Assembly: GCA_025351645.1 (NCBI GenBank)
Contig: JANXVN010000300.1
Span: forward strand, 1-35,014
DNA length: 35,014 nucleotides
From: Ferruginibacter sp.
Lineage (GTDB): Bacteria; Bacteroidota; Bacteroidia; Chitinophagales; Chitinophagaceae
Direction: 5' to 3'
Part shown: positions 16,941 to 27,000 of the stretch, piece by piece
How positions within the stretch are numbered: position 1 is the first letter of the stretch
How the letters are laid out: every line of letters begins with the position of its first letter
Made by a program: the position numbers and the translations under genes
Notes under the pieces: model-generated
Told to the model about the DNA's origin: nothing
The model's database searches: none
Seen by the model: the letters and a program-made list of their open reading frames with translations, nothing else

Positions 16941-17503
16941 CTATTTTTGCTTTTTGAATTCTTCATGCACCTGCATATCGCCATGGCTTATAATGAGCAT
17001 CTTATAATTGCCTGCATCTTCAATGTGTACAACATAAGTAGGCGTGCCATGAGAGTCGGTTGTTTCTATCTCTTGCACTAGGAGGATATTAAAATCATAG
17101 TAAACGCGTTTTATGATGTCCCTTACATTTTTGTTTAACGGTGTTTCGCTATAATTTTTTAAGCTGCCTAACCAGTTGCCTTTTTTATTGTAATAAACTA
17201 ACTGGGTTATGCCATTGGTGGTAATCTTGGCCCGAAATCCATCTACAGTTGTGCTCCAATTTGGTTTAGTAGCACCGGCATAATTTTTAGTAAAGTTTTT
17301 GATGGCCTTTGTATTAATTTAATGCCAGCTAACTCTACCGTAGCTGTAGCTGCTCCGGTTTCGCCTGAAGGCTTGTTGCTAGAAACTACGGCTAGTTCAT
17401 TTTGAAATGGAAAGTTTTTGTTTACGTTTTGTGCGTACGCTTGGGTTGTTGTTGCCAGCGCTGGGATTAAGCCTGCCACGACGGCAAATAAATACTTTTT
17501 CAT
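16941..17503 (-). pseudogene. Secreted small protein broken by a 5-bp duplication
   Basis: The gene starts with a signal peptide (MKKYLFAVVAGLIPALA...QAYA/Q). After VELAGI the frame shifts and the original frame would stop at 17243. The other frame continues with AIKNFTKNYAGATKPNW, TTNGITQLVYYNKKGNWLGS, VRDIIKRVYYDFNI, ETTDSHGTPTYVVHIED and ends EFKKQK at a TAG (16941-16943). The break is at 17314-17323, where TTAAT is present twice in tandem. Removing one copy restores GI-NTKAIKNF and a 185-residue protein. I recognise it as a common secreted bacteroidotal type with a PepSY-like or BLIP-like strand pattern, function unknown. The downstream part reads as good protein, so the break is probably recent. 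Confidence 0.82.
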
Positions 17504-17648
17504 TGTTTTAATTTTTAAGTTTTTTGAGTGATTGTTTATTATGGATGATTTTGTGTTAGCAACGTTTGCCTGATTATTTGTCGCAAGACTGTAAAGGATG
17601 GAAACAAAAAATGTATATTATTTTTTGATTTTTTGATAGTTTATAATT

Positions 17649-17755
17649 CAATGCCGTTAAGTTAAGGACTGCTCCATTTTTTTACCTCACCCCCCTCTCC
17701 TAGGGGGAGGGGGGATGGCCCTGCGGGGCAAAAATCGCTAAACTTAGCGCCATTG
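17649..17755 (+). mobile_element. MITE-like element, copy 3 (107 bp)
   Basis: The left end is the perfect 18-base CAATGCCGTTAAGTTAAG (17649-17666). The right end (17738-17755) is its inverse at 15 of 18 positions. TTTACCTCACCC follows the left end as in copy 1. The central hairpin is a longer C-run/G-run palindrome (17690-17714), and about 16 extra bases (GGCCCTGCGGGGC region) make this copy longer. Flanking direct repeats are GTTTATAATT (17639-17648) and GTTGATAATT (17756-17765), identical at 9 of 10. It sits in the gene-free stretch 17504-18191, in which no gene is visible upstream of the sigma-factor remnant. Confidence 0.85.
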
Positions 17756-17834
17756 GTTGATAATTCTTGGCTTCTAATGTTTATGGCTTAAAGAATTAAT
17801 AGTTTTACTGACCAGCGGATACTATTGAAATTGA

Positions 17835-17919
17835 AGCGCCAGGGATAGCAACGGAAATCCTTTTTTGTCGGGCCGCCCGCAAAAAAGATTGCAGTGAATA
17901 GCCCGACCGCAGGGGCGCA
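17835..17919 (+). repeat. Hairpin repeat family 2, copy 2
   Basis: Reverse complement of the 3565-3648 repeat. The core is AATCCTTTTTTG - TCGGGCCGCCCG - CAAAAAAGATT, a long hairpin with T-rich and A-rich arms. Outside the core, GGGATAGCAACGG and GTGAATAGCCC are a weaker inverted pair. No target duplication is visible at the edges, so I do not call it transposon-derived. The following bases to 18145 show no gene or other structure I can name. Confidence 0.65.
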
Positions 17920-18145
17920 CAAAGTTTTACGCTATTTTTATTTACGGATGCAATACAATGGCAAGGCTATGTAAATACCAATACTTAGCACAATGGCAGC
18001 GGTTTTATAATGATGTAACAACGCCATTAAATGTAGGGTTTATAAGATTGTTTTACCATCACTAACCCAGTTTAAAGAGGCGAAAATCACTTAACGTGAT
18101 GGTATTGAACTACGGAACTAATAATACAAAAATACATTGCCGCTT

Positions 18146-18175
18146 TTTAATTTTAAGATTTTTTGCATATCTTTC
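18146..18175 (+). promoter_or_regulatory. Possible promoter of the sigma-factor remnant
   Basis: TTT (18146-18148), 19 bases, then TATCTTTC (18168-18175) resembles the Bacteroidota primary promoter TTG-N19-TAnnTTTG with one mismatch in each box. It lies 16 bp before the ATG at 18192, leaving a very short leader. The region is AT-rich, so chance matches are likely. Confidence 0.3.
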
Positions 18176-18191
18176 TTAAAAGACGTCCTTC

Positions 18192-18362
18192 ATGGCTTTT
18201 GAGCAACTACTTAATGCTACGGATGAAATTTTGATCATTCAACTTCAGCATGATTATCACTTGAAAAGAAAAGCTGAGGATGCCCTGTTTACCCGATATG
18301 TTTATTTTGTAAAGGAGGGAATGCACAAATATTCCCTTACTGAAGAGGAAGCCTGCTACTGA
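18192..18362 (+). pseudogene. Truncated ECF-type sigma factor N-terminus
   Basis: 56 residues starting MAFEQLLNATDEILI and containing HLKRKAEDALFTRYVYFVKEG and MHKYSLTEEEACY, then TGA. This resembles the first quarter (region 1.2/2.1) of bacteroidotal sigma-70/ECF-like factors of about 190 residues. The core-binding and DNA-binding regions 2.2-4 are absent. The ATG that may begin the CHAT gene overlaps the TGA (18360-18364). An internal deletion that removed the rest of the sigma gene and joined it to the CHAT gene would explain this. The truncated product cannot work as a sigma factor. Confidence 0.72.
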
Positions 18363-21062
18363 TGCACAGTTACCTGTATTGCCAATGCCGGGATAAAAAT
18401 ATTTTAAAACAAAAGATTTTTGCCGTCTATCATTCTACTAAAAAAAAACCGCAGGCCAGCTAAAGGAATTATTGCAATTAGCGGAACAGCTGAAAATATG
18501 CCATTTAGAAAATGATTCTTTAAGCATGTTTTTATCACAAAAAATTGGTGTGCTTTATTTTAAGGAAGGCAATTATGCCGATGCGATCAATTTTACTGAA
18601 CAATCTGTACATATTGCTAAAGCGTGCTTAGCAACTAAAATGGGCGGTACTATGGCTTTGGTAGATAATTACTCTAACCTACTTTATTATTATGACATTA
18701 CCGGCCAGGAAGAAAAAAAGTACGCCGCAATTGATAGCTGCATTGCTTATGTATTGCAAGGTGGTAGCGGGTTTGATATGCTACTGCCTGCATTGGCAGA
18801 CAAGACGGAGTATTTATTTAATAAAGGCGAATATAGTTTGTGCAGCAACTATGCAAAATTAGGAGAAGATATTGTACAGAAATATTATCACCAAAAAGAC
18901 AGTATTGATTACGTTGTAATTTTTGTGGCTAAACAGGCCAACGCATTATTTTTTTCTAAAAATGGGCTTACAGCTAAAAATATCTTAGAAAAAAAATAAC
19001 TGAATTTTCAAAAAAAGGTGATACCAAACTTTTATACGCCTTTTATTATTTGCTTGGCTTAATTTATCAGGATTTAAAACAGCATGATAAAGCGCTTGCC
19101 TTATTTAAGCAGGCTTACCAGGCAGATTTGGTATTAAAATATAACAAAGGCTGCGCTCAAAGTTTAGTTAGTATCGGCATGCTACTTGCCAAAAACTATA
19201 ACAAATGTGATGTTGGCTTAACCTACTGTGCCGCGGCATTGAAATATGCAGATGCTTCAGATTCGTTATTTATATTTAAGCAAACAGGTAATATTTATTC
19301 TTTACAAAAAAACTACAATACCGCCCAGGAGTATTTTCAAAAGGCATTTAATACAGTAAGGTATGGCATGGATGAGACTACCATGCTACAAAATTCATTT
19401 GCATTTCCCGGCTTTAATTTATTACAAAACTTATCTGACCTTACAACCGATAAGGGCGATGCATTTGTACAGCAATACTTCTATACAAAAAATGACGCTT
19501 ACCTTAAAAGCACTGGCTATATATAAAAAGAGCGATTTGTTTTTAGCTAAAATAAAAACTGAACAACAATTTTTGTTTGGCTCAAACCTGGTGTGGCGCA
19601 GTACCGCACGCAATTTATACGAACATGCCATTGAGGCGTGCTATGCCAATAATAATATGGAAGACGCTTTTTATTTTTTTGAAAAAAGCCGGTCTATTTT
19701 ACTGAACGACCAGATAAACGAACAACGGTGGATGGCGGATATCGACATCGCAAACCAAGCTGCTATAAAAAAAAACATTACGCACCTGCAACGAAAAATA
19801 ACAAGCCTTACCCCTGCATCTGATGAATACCTTGCTTCTCAAAAAGAATTATACAATGCAACAAGCGAACTTCGTTTACTACAAAACAAGCTTAAAAATA
19901 AAAACCTTGCGTACTATCAAAACTACCTTGATACAACTTTTATCAACCTGCAACAACTAAGGCAAAATATTTTAAAAGGATCTAAGGCTTTAATGGAAAT
20001 ATTTTCGGGAGATAGTGCCGTGTATGTATTAACCATTGCGCCCACCAGTACAACGTTTATTAAAGTTAACCAGCATTTATACGATAGTGTTACCGGCTTA
20101 TTTAACACCGCACTCGCTAACCCTGGCTTGCTTAATAAAAATTTTAGGGGCTTTGTAAAAATAGCGCACAAGATATATGCTTTATTATTTCCTGCAACTA
20201 TGCTGCCTGTTGCCAGCCTTATTATTTCGCCGTATGGAAAAGGCTTTCCCTTTGAAGCAATGGTAACTAACAGCGACCCGCAGCAACCTGAATATTTACT
20301 TAGCAAGTACGCCACCAGCTATACCTACTCTGCCAAATACTTAACCAACAACTATACTGGCAACAGTACTACTACCAACAAAATTTTAGGTATTGCGCCG
20401 GTACAATATAAGGTTGAGGATAGCCTGGCCACATTATCCGGAAGCGACATTTCTTTAAAAAATATAAACGTATTTTTTAAAAACGCTACTAACTACGTGA
20501 TGGAAAAAGCAACAAGGAATAATTTTTTGCAAAGTTTTCCAAGCTATCATATCCTGCAGTTATATACTAATGCAGCCGATAGCAGCGCCAATAACGACCC
20601 GGTTATTTATTTTGCTGATTCAGCCCTTTATTTATCAGATTTAGTAACTGATAGAAAACCGGTAACGCAACTGGTTGTACTCTCTGCCTGCGAAACGGCT
20701 AACGAAAATTGTACTAGGGGGAAGGCATTTTTAGCTTTAACAGGGGCTTTGCAGCGCTGGGGATACCGGCGGCGGTAAGTAATTTATGGCCGGTCGATAA
20801 TATATCTACTTATACTATTACGGAGTTGTTTTACAAGTATTTATCGCAGGGGATGCCAACGGATGTGGCGCTGCAAAAAGCTAAACTGGCTTTTATTAGT
20901 GCCAATGAATTTACTGAAAAGAAAATGCCTTATTATTGGGCAGGCACTAAATAAACAGGCAAAGTAGATAGTTTTGCGAGTAATACGGGCAAACTTTGGA
21001 AGGCAATTCCAGCAAGTATTGTAACGTTATTGCTTATTGCTTTTATTAATAGAAAAAACTTT
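18362..21062 (+). pseudogene. Decayed TPR-CHAT domain protein
   Basis: The remains form one long gene: TPR-like repeats (about 18470-19500), a coiled helical part (NLYEHAIEACY, FFEKSRSILLNDQ), and a C-terminal CHAT peptidase-like domain (LVVLSACETAN, then the GIFSFNRGFAALGIPAA frame). The frame breaks at 18440-18448 (A9), 18989-18996 (A8), 19506-19509 (A4) and 20716-20720 (G5). TAA at 20952-20954 cuts off a C-terminal hydrophobic tail (PASIVTLLLIAFIN). The CHAT cysteine is kept, but the usual catalytic His (LYTHA in relatives) reads LYTNA (AAT at 20569-20571). Relatives carry a signal peptide that is missing here. In its family it usually follows a sigma factor, matching the remnant upstream. 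Ancestral role unknown. Confidence 0.85.
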
Positions 21063-21063
21063 T

Positions 21064-22047
21064 TTAAGCCGGTTCATAAACAACCCCTGCCTGCGCTAAA
21101 ACCTGCTCCATAATTTTACTGATAGAGAGTGTTAGCTGGTGCGGCCATTTGTTGCTTTGCAGCAAGCCATTATCGAGGCAATTCATTACTTCTTTTATTT
21201 CATGCTCAAAGCCGTTGCTTAGGTGCGGCATAGAAAAATCTTCCGTGTCCCCATCATTTAAAATAACTGAAAAATTGGTTGCCTTAAACCAGGGGCTTTC
21301 AATTTTGATACGCCCTTTTGTACCGATAATTTCAGCTTCCAGGGCTGTAGTAAAACTGATGGTGGAGAGCACATGCGCTGTTTGCCCGCCAGCATATTGC
21401 AGCAGTATATTCGCATAAGCATCTACACCAGTTTCGGTACGTTTCGAAACCGATTTTATAGTAGCCGCCTCGCCAAAAATTATTGTGGCTAATGATAAAG
21501 GATAAATGCCAATATCCATTAAAGCACCACCGCCAAGCGACTTATTCATTAAACGATTGTCAGTATCTGTAGGTGCGGTAAAGCCAAAATCTGCCGAAAC
21601 ATATTGAGGTTCGCCAATAACATCTTCGGCAATAAGGGATTTTATCTTATCCATAAACGGCATGCACGCAGTCCACATGCCTTCCATAAAAAACAATTTA
21701 TTTTTAGCAGCCAATGCAATCATCTCCGCCGTTTGTTGATAGGTTAGCGACATTGGTTTTTCGCAGAGCACCGGTTTGTTATGTTGCAGGCAAAGCATGG
21801 TTTGCCCGTAATGGAATGCATGCGGGGTAGCAATATAAATGATGTCAACATTTTCATCTTTTATCAACGATAAATAGTCTGTATAAAATGTGGTGGCATT
21901 AAATTTTGCTGCATAGTCTTTTGCTTTCTCAACATCCCGTGAGGCTACCGCATACACTTCCGAGCCTTCCGTAAAGCAAATGGCTGTACAAAACTTTTCT
22001 GCGATTTTGCCGGCACCAATAATACCCCAGCGATAATTTTTTTTCAT
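21064..22047 (-). CDS. Gfo/Idh/MocA-family oxidoreductase
   Basis: 327 residues without a signal peptide, so cytoplasmic. The N-terminal Rossmann fold has GIIGAGKIAEKF (8-19) with GxGxxA at 11-16 for NAD(P). CEKPMSL (95-101) carries the family's conserved Glu-Lys-Pro, with Lys97 a catalytic candidate. GGGALMDIGIYPL (172-184) is the substrate-side motif, with Asp178 and Tyr182. The whole resembles dihydrodiol-dehydrogenase-like and sugar dehydrogenase members. Substrate unknown; a sugar or 3-keto-sugar is plausible given the neighbours. It is convergent with the CHAT pseudogene, with ends touching, and the IS4 element begins 81 bp upstream of its start codon, possibly separating it from an older promoter. 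Confidence 0.92.
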   Translation of the reverse strand: MKKNYRWGIIGAGKIAEKFCTAICFTEGSEVYAVASRDVEKAKDYAAKFNATTFYTDYLSLIKDENVDIIYIATPHAFHYGQTMLCLQHNKPVLCEKPMSLTYQQTAEMIALAAKNKLFFMEGMWTACMPFMDKIKSLIAEDVIGEPQYVSADFGFTAPTDTDNRLMNKSLGGGALMDIGIYPLSLATIIFGEAATIKSVSKRTETGVDAYANILLQYAGGQTAHVLSTISFTTALEAEIIGTKGRIKIESPWFKATNFSVILNDGDTEDFSMPHLSNGFEHEIKEVMNCLDNGLLQSNKWPHQLTLSISKIMEQVLAQAGVVYEPA

Positions 22048-22128
22048 TTTATAAATTTTAAAAATAGGGCTTCAAGATAAGCTATCAAAGCTTATTAATT
22101 GATTTGCCTTGCATTACATAAATATTTA

Positions 22129-23545
22129 CACTATTAACCGCCTAATAAAATTTATTAAATTGGCACAAAAAAAGTAGATAGCCTAGGCTACCTACCTAAG
22201 TTATAATTTGTGGTTACAAAACCTTAAAAAACAACATGGGTAAAAATACGGAGATAAAATTAGTCTGTCAGCCGATTTTAAGCCAGTTACTACAATTGGT
22301 TGATAAGCATTCTTTTAAAGACTTGGTTAAACAAAAGAAAAGTGATTATTATTATAAAGCTTTTAAGAGTTGGCCTCACTTTGTGACGATGATGTTCGGG
22401 ATATTCAGTCGTTGTGATTCGATGGCTGAAACCTGCGAGGGGCTTAGGGCTATGAGTGGCAAGCTCAATCATCTGGGCCTTGATAGGCCGCCTGCCAAAA
22501 GTTCTGCTGGCGATGGCTTGCGCAACCGCGGCAATGAGTTCTTCGAAGCGTTATATTGTCAATTAACAGCCCATTACAGTGCTTTTTTGTCGGACAGCCG
22601 AACGAATGGATTGACTATAAAGGAGCTTTCTATTGTAGATTCTACAACTATACGGCTCTTTAGCGACATCTTCAAAGGCGTGGGCAGGAACCCAAAGAAT
22701 GATGGCAAAAGAAGGGTGGCTTAAAGGTGCATCTGCTTATCGATGCCGTGCAGTCAGTAGGTAAGTTTATGAAGATAACGGTTGCTAAAATCCACGATAA
22801 AAATTTCCTGAGCGAGATACAGGTACCACAATTCAGCATGCTGGTATTTAACAAGGCTTACAATTATTACAAACAGTTCAACGAGTGGACGGAAAAGAAA
22901 ATCTATTCCGTCACCCATCAAAAAGGCAATGCCCTTTACACTGTATTGAAAACAGTAAGTGTTACAATATTGGCTGCAAAGCAGGCAGGCGTGTTAAAAG
23001 AAGAAGATATCGAGGTGACTTATAAGGAGAAGAAAGAACTGATAACACTGAAACGCCAGAGGATCTGTTAACAGGATGAAAAAGGCAGGCAGTATGTATT
23101 TATCTGTAACAATTTTATAATTACAGCCATGGAAATTGCGTTGATCTATAAAAAACGCTGGGGAATAGAATTATTATTCAAGAAGATGAAGCAAAATTTT
23201 CAACTGCACTATTTTTATGGTGAGTATGAGAATGCGATCCGCACTCAGGTATGGTGCACATTGACAGCACAATTGCTTTTAACTGACCTGCAAAAAAAGC
23301 TGCGGTAAAAAAAGCATTCTCAACAGTAGCCACTTTGGTACGCATTCATTTAGTAAGCATGCTGGATGTATACGAACTATTAAATACCGGTAGAAGCTGG
23401 GCAAGCGTAAAAACCGATGCTGCCCTTCCTTCACTTTTTCCAAAATGAAAAGCAGGGGTCTACTATCAAAATAAATAAACATCACAGTAAAATCAATGCT
23501 TTCAGTCCATTAAAAAACATTTAGGATTTTAGTCGGTTGATAGTG
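22129..23545 (+). mobile_element. Degraded IS4-family insertion sequence (1.4 kb)
   Basis: The left end reads CACTATTAACCGCCTAA (22129-22145). The inverse of the right end (23529-23545) reads CACTATCAACCGACTAA, 15 of 17 identical, so terminal inverted repeats frame the transposase. Possible target duplications are TAAATATTTA (22119-22128) and ATATTATTTA (23546-23555), 7 of 10 identical in AT-rich DNA and therefore weak. The transposase inside is broken. The palindrome TAGCCTAGGCTA (22179-22190) lies in the left non-coding part. Such elements move by a DDE transposase; this copy is probably immobile unless helped in trans. Confidence 0.75.
22236..23449 (+). pseudogene. IS4-family transposase, broken
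   Basis: The N-terminus (QPILSQLLQLVDKHSFKDLVKQ to LNHLGL) matches the DUF4372 domain that begins many bacteroidotal IS4 transposases. The first catalytic Asp is in SIVDSTTIRLF (GAT 22638-22640). The frame breaks near 22712, where one A is missing in AGAAGG. The next part has LVFNKAYNYY, where the second catalytic Asp would be expected but Asn is encoded (AAC 22850-22852). TAA at 23069-23071 interrupts RIC-QDEKG. GIELLFKKMKQNF keeps the Glu region. A further missing A in the run 23291-23297 shifts the frame before KKAFSTVATLVRIHL; the end is at 23447-23449. Confidence 0.88.
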
Positions 23546-24085
23546 ATATTATTTAATATACATTACATCTAAGCACTTGCGAAAGGTAATAAATATTGGG
23601 TGTTTAAAATTTCTAGTACTTTTTTGGGCACTACAAATTTTTTGCTTAGGATGGGTTTTGATTTTATCTTATAGATGCCTACTATAGTTTATAATTTTTG
23701 GTTTGGAACTATGCTTTTTTCAAGATGAAACAAAATTGATTATTTCAAATAATACATTAAGATTACTATCATAAGTCGGATTCTATTTTAAAATCCTTTA
23801 ACCAGAGGAAATCTGCAGAGCTGAATTAAAAAATATTATTGTTTTATCAATTTTAACATTTACTTTCGAATGATGCTTTTAGCCAATGATTTCAGACGAA
23901 GCTGCACATTTAGCCACCATATAATTGGTATTGAAAAGAATAAATCATTATCCTTGATTAATAATATCTATTTTTAATAGTACAACAAATAATATGTAAT
24001 TTTTTGTTTAAATAATTTAAATGTCAATTAAACAATTATTTTAAATATAACCAGAACGATTTCTTAACCAAACCAACTTGCCAAA
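23546..24085 (+). other. 540-bp AT-rich leader region upstream of susC
   Basis: No gene is visible. The stretch from the IS end to the susC ATG contains one good promoter match (23839-23868), which would give a 5' leader of about 210 bases. No obvious riboswitch fold, small gene or strong terminator stands out. No HTCS, SusR, AraC or sigma/anti-sigma regulator gene lies beside the locus within the window. Confidence 0.5.
23839..23868 (+). promoter_or_regulatory. Probable susCD promoter
   Basis: TTG (23839-23841), 19 bases, TACTTTCG (23861-23868): the Bacteroidota primary promoter pattern TTG-N19-TAnnTTTG with one mismatch. Transcription would start at about 23872-23876. It is the best match I found in the 540 bp upstream of susC. 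The match is short and the DNA AT-rich, so it needs a mapped 5' end. Confidence 0.5.
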
Positions 24086-27000
24086 ATGACAAAACTGCTC
24101 AGTGTGTATTGCCCTGCAATTAAGAGACCTACAAAATATTGGTCTGCGCACATTTTCAAAAAACTTATCTTTTCATTTTCTATTATTGCCTTTAGCCTAT
24201 CTATTCAGGCACAACAAAAAGTGCATGTAAATGGCATTGTTTACGATGATAAGGGTTTGCCAGCTCCTAATGCAAGTGTTACTGTAAAAGGAGCAAAAAC
24301 TGGTGTAACAACAGATGCAAACGGTTCATTTTCTATTGATGTTCCAAACCAAAAATCTGTACTGATATTTTCATCTACAGGTTTTGAAACCAGAGAAACA
24401 GCAGTAGGCAATAAAACAGTCCTAAACGTAAATTTAAATCAAAGTACAAGTCAATTAAATGAAGTAATCGTAGTAGGCTACGGTACACAAAAAAAGGCAA
24501 CTTTAACTGGTGCAATCAGCAGCATTAAAGGGTCAGATATTATTAAATCTCCGGCAACTAATGTTAGCAATAGTTTGGTAGGCCGTGTGCCAGGCCTTAC
24601 TGCTATACAAGGTAGTGGCGAGCCTGGCGCTGATGGTTCTACGTTGCGTATTCGTGGTGTTAATAGTTTAGGTAATAATGATGTACTGGTTGTTGTGGAT
24701 GGTATTGCGGGCCGCAGTCTTGATAGGATTGACCCAAACACCATTGAGAGTTTAACCATTTTAAAAGATGCATCTGCAGCCATTTATGGTGCTCAGGCAG
24801 CAAACGGGGTTATATTGATTACAACCAAACGAGGTAAACTAGGTAAACCTGAAATTACTTTTAATATTAATCAAGGATATAACCAGCCAACGAAAACGCC
24901 TACGATGGCTAATTCAGCCACTTATGCTACAATTTTAAATGAAATTGCTTCTTATGCTGGTAATGCACCTGCATATACAGCTGCTGAAATTACCAAATTT
25001 GGTAATGGTTCCGACCCATGGAAATATCCAAATACAGATTGGTTTAAAGCTACTTTAAAACCAAGGTCGGCCCAAGGTTCTTACAATGCAACTATATCCG
25101 GCGGAGCCGAAAATTTAAAATATTTTGTTTCCTTAGGTGCTAAAACTCAGGATGGTAACTATTATCACAGTGCTACTAAATTTAATCAATACGATTTAAG
25201 AACAAATATCGATGGCAAAATAAGCAAAGATATTTCATTAACCTTCGATGTTGCAGGTAGAATGCAAGACCGCAATTACCCAACCCGTGGAGCAGGAGAT
25301 ATTTTTTGGATGGTAATGAGGGGTAAGCCAACTTTTCCTGCATACTGGCCTGACGGTACACCAGGCCCGGATATTGAATACGGAAATAATCCTGTAGTTA
25401 TCAGTACAGATGCAACCGGTTACGACAAAGACAAATATTATACAGTAAATACCAATTTAAAATTAAATATTAACATTCCCTGGGTAAAAGGTTTATCGGT
25501 ATCCGGTACAGCCGCATTTGATAAGGGATTTGATTTTAGAAAAACCTGGCAAACGCCCTGGTATTTATACACGGCAGATTTTACTAATCTGGACGCAAAC
25601 GGCCATCCTACTTTAAAAAAGGGTAAAAGAGGTTTTGACGATGCCAGATTATCTGAATATTCCCGTGATGAACTTAGCAAAACTTTTTATGGTTTAATTA
25701 ATTATGATACCAAAATAGGTACTAATCATACCATTAAGTTTTTAGCTGGGGCTGAATCACGTACTGGTAATTCTGAATATTTCAGCGCCTTTAGAAGATA
25801 CTATGCTTCCAATGCCATTGACCAGCTTTTTGCCGGTGGTGCCGCTGAAATAAACAATAGCGGATCAGGCACTGTAGTTTCAAGATTGAATTATTTTGGA
25901 AGGGTTAATTATGCATTTAAAGATAAATACCTGGCTGAATTTGTTTGGCGTGAAGATGGAAGTTATAATTTTCCTGCTGCACACCGTTGGGGATTTTTTC
26001 CTGGCATTTCTGCAGGATGGGTTGTATCTGAAGAAAATTTCTTTAAAAACAATGTTCAATTTATTAACCGCTTAAAAATTCGCGGTTCAATAGGTAAAAC
26101 TGGTAATGACAGAATTCAATTAGGCCCTAATGGTAACCCGCTTGAATTTCAATACTTGTCTACTTTTGGATATGGTAATGTTGTAAATTCTCCCTACCTG
26201 CCTTTTGTAACAGGTGGTACTACGGAAAATCAAACTTTATACGAAACTCGTTTGCCTAACCCTAATATTACATGGGAAGTTGCTAATCAGGCAAACATTG
26301 GTTTTGAAGCATCTATGCTGCAAAATAAATTAACAGTTGAATTTGATTATTTTAACTACAAAAGAACAAGTGTACTTGCTATAAGAAATGCCTCTGTACC
26401 AACATCTGCTGGTATTACTTTACCACCGGAAAATATTGGAAAAGTAAAGAATGCCGGATTTGATTTTACTGTTGGTTATAAAAATACGATAAACGATTTA
26501 ACTTATTCAATTGCTGTAAATGGTGGTTATGCTAAAAACAAAATTTTATTTTGGGATGAAGCAGCAGGAAATCCTTCCTGGAAGAAATCAACAGGCCATC
26601 CAATGAATACAGGGGTTTATTATCAAACAATTGGTGTTTATGCTGATCAGGCTTCTATTGATAAAACACCACATTGGTCAGGCGCAAGACCAGGTGACCT
26701 TATTTTTAAAGATGTAAATAATGATGGAGTAATTGATGCAAATGATCAGGTAAGGAGTGATAAGTCTAGTGTGCCAACCTTTACCGGGGGTTTAACTATT
26801 AACCTTCAATACAAAGGATTTGATCTTTCAATTTTAGGCCAGGGTGCAGCAGGTGCTGTAAATTATATTGATGTATCATCTGCTGGTGAAATCGGAAATT
26901 TTTTACAAAGTTCTGCTGATGGCAGATGGACAACGGCTAATACTTCTGCAAGTAAACCAAGAGCAAACAATAGGGGTAACGAATATTGGGTAGGCCAGGC

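Noticed and set aside
16797..17081. 94-codon plus-strand frame
   Set aside because: It crosses a terminator hairpin and is antisense to the frameshifted secreted protein.
17243..17503. Intact 86-residue secreted protein
   Set aside because: The last ~25 residues are out of frame; the adjacent frame continues with well-formed protein sequence to 16941.
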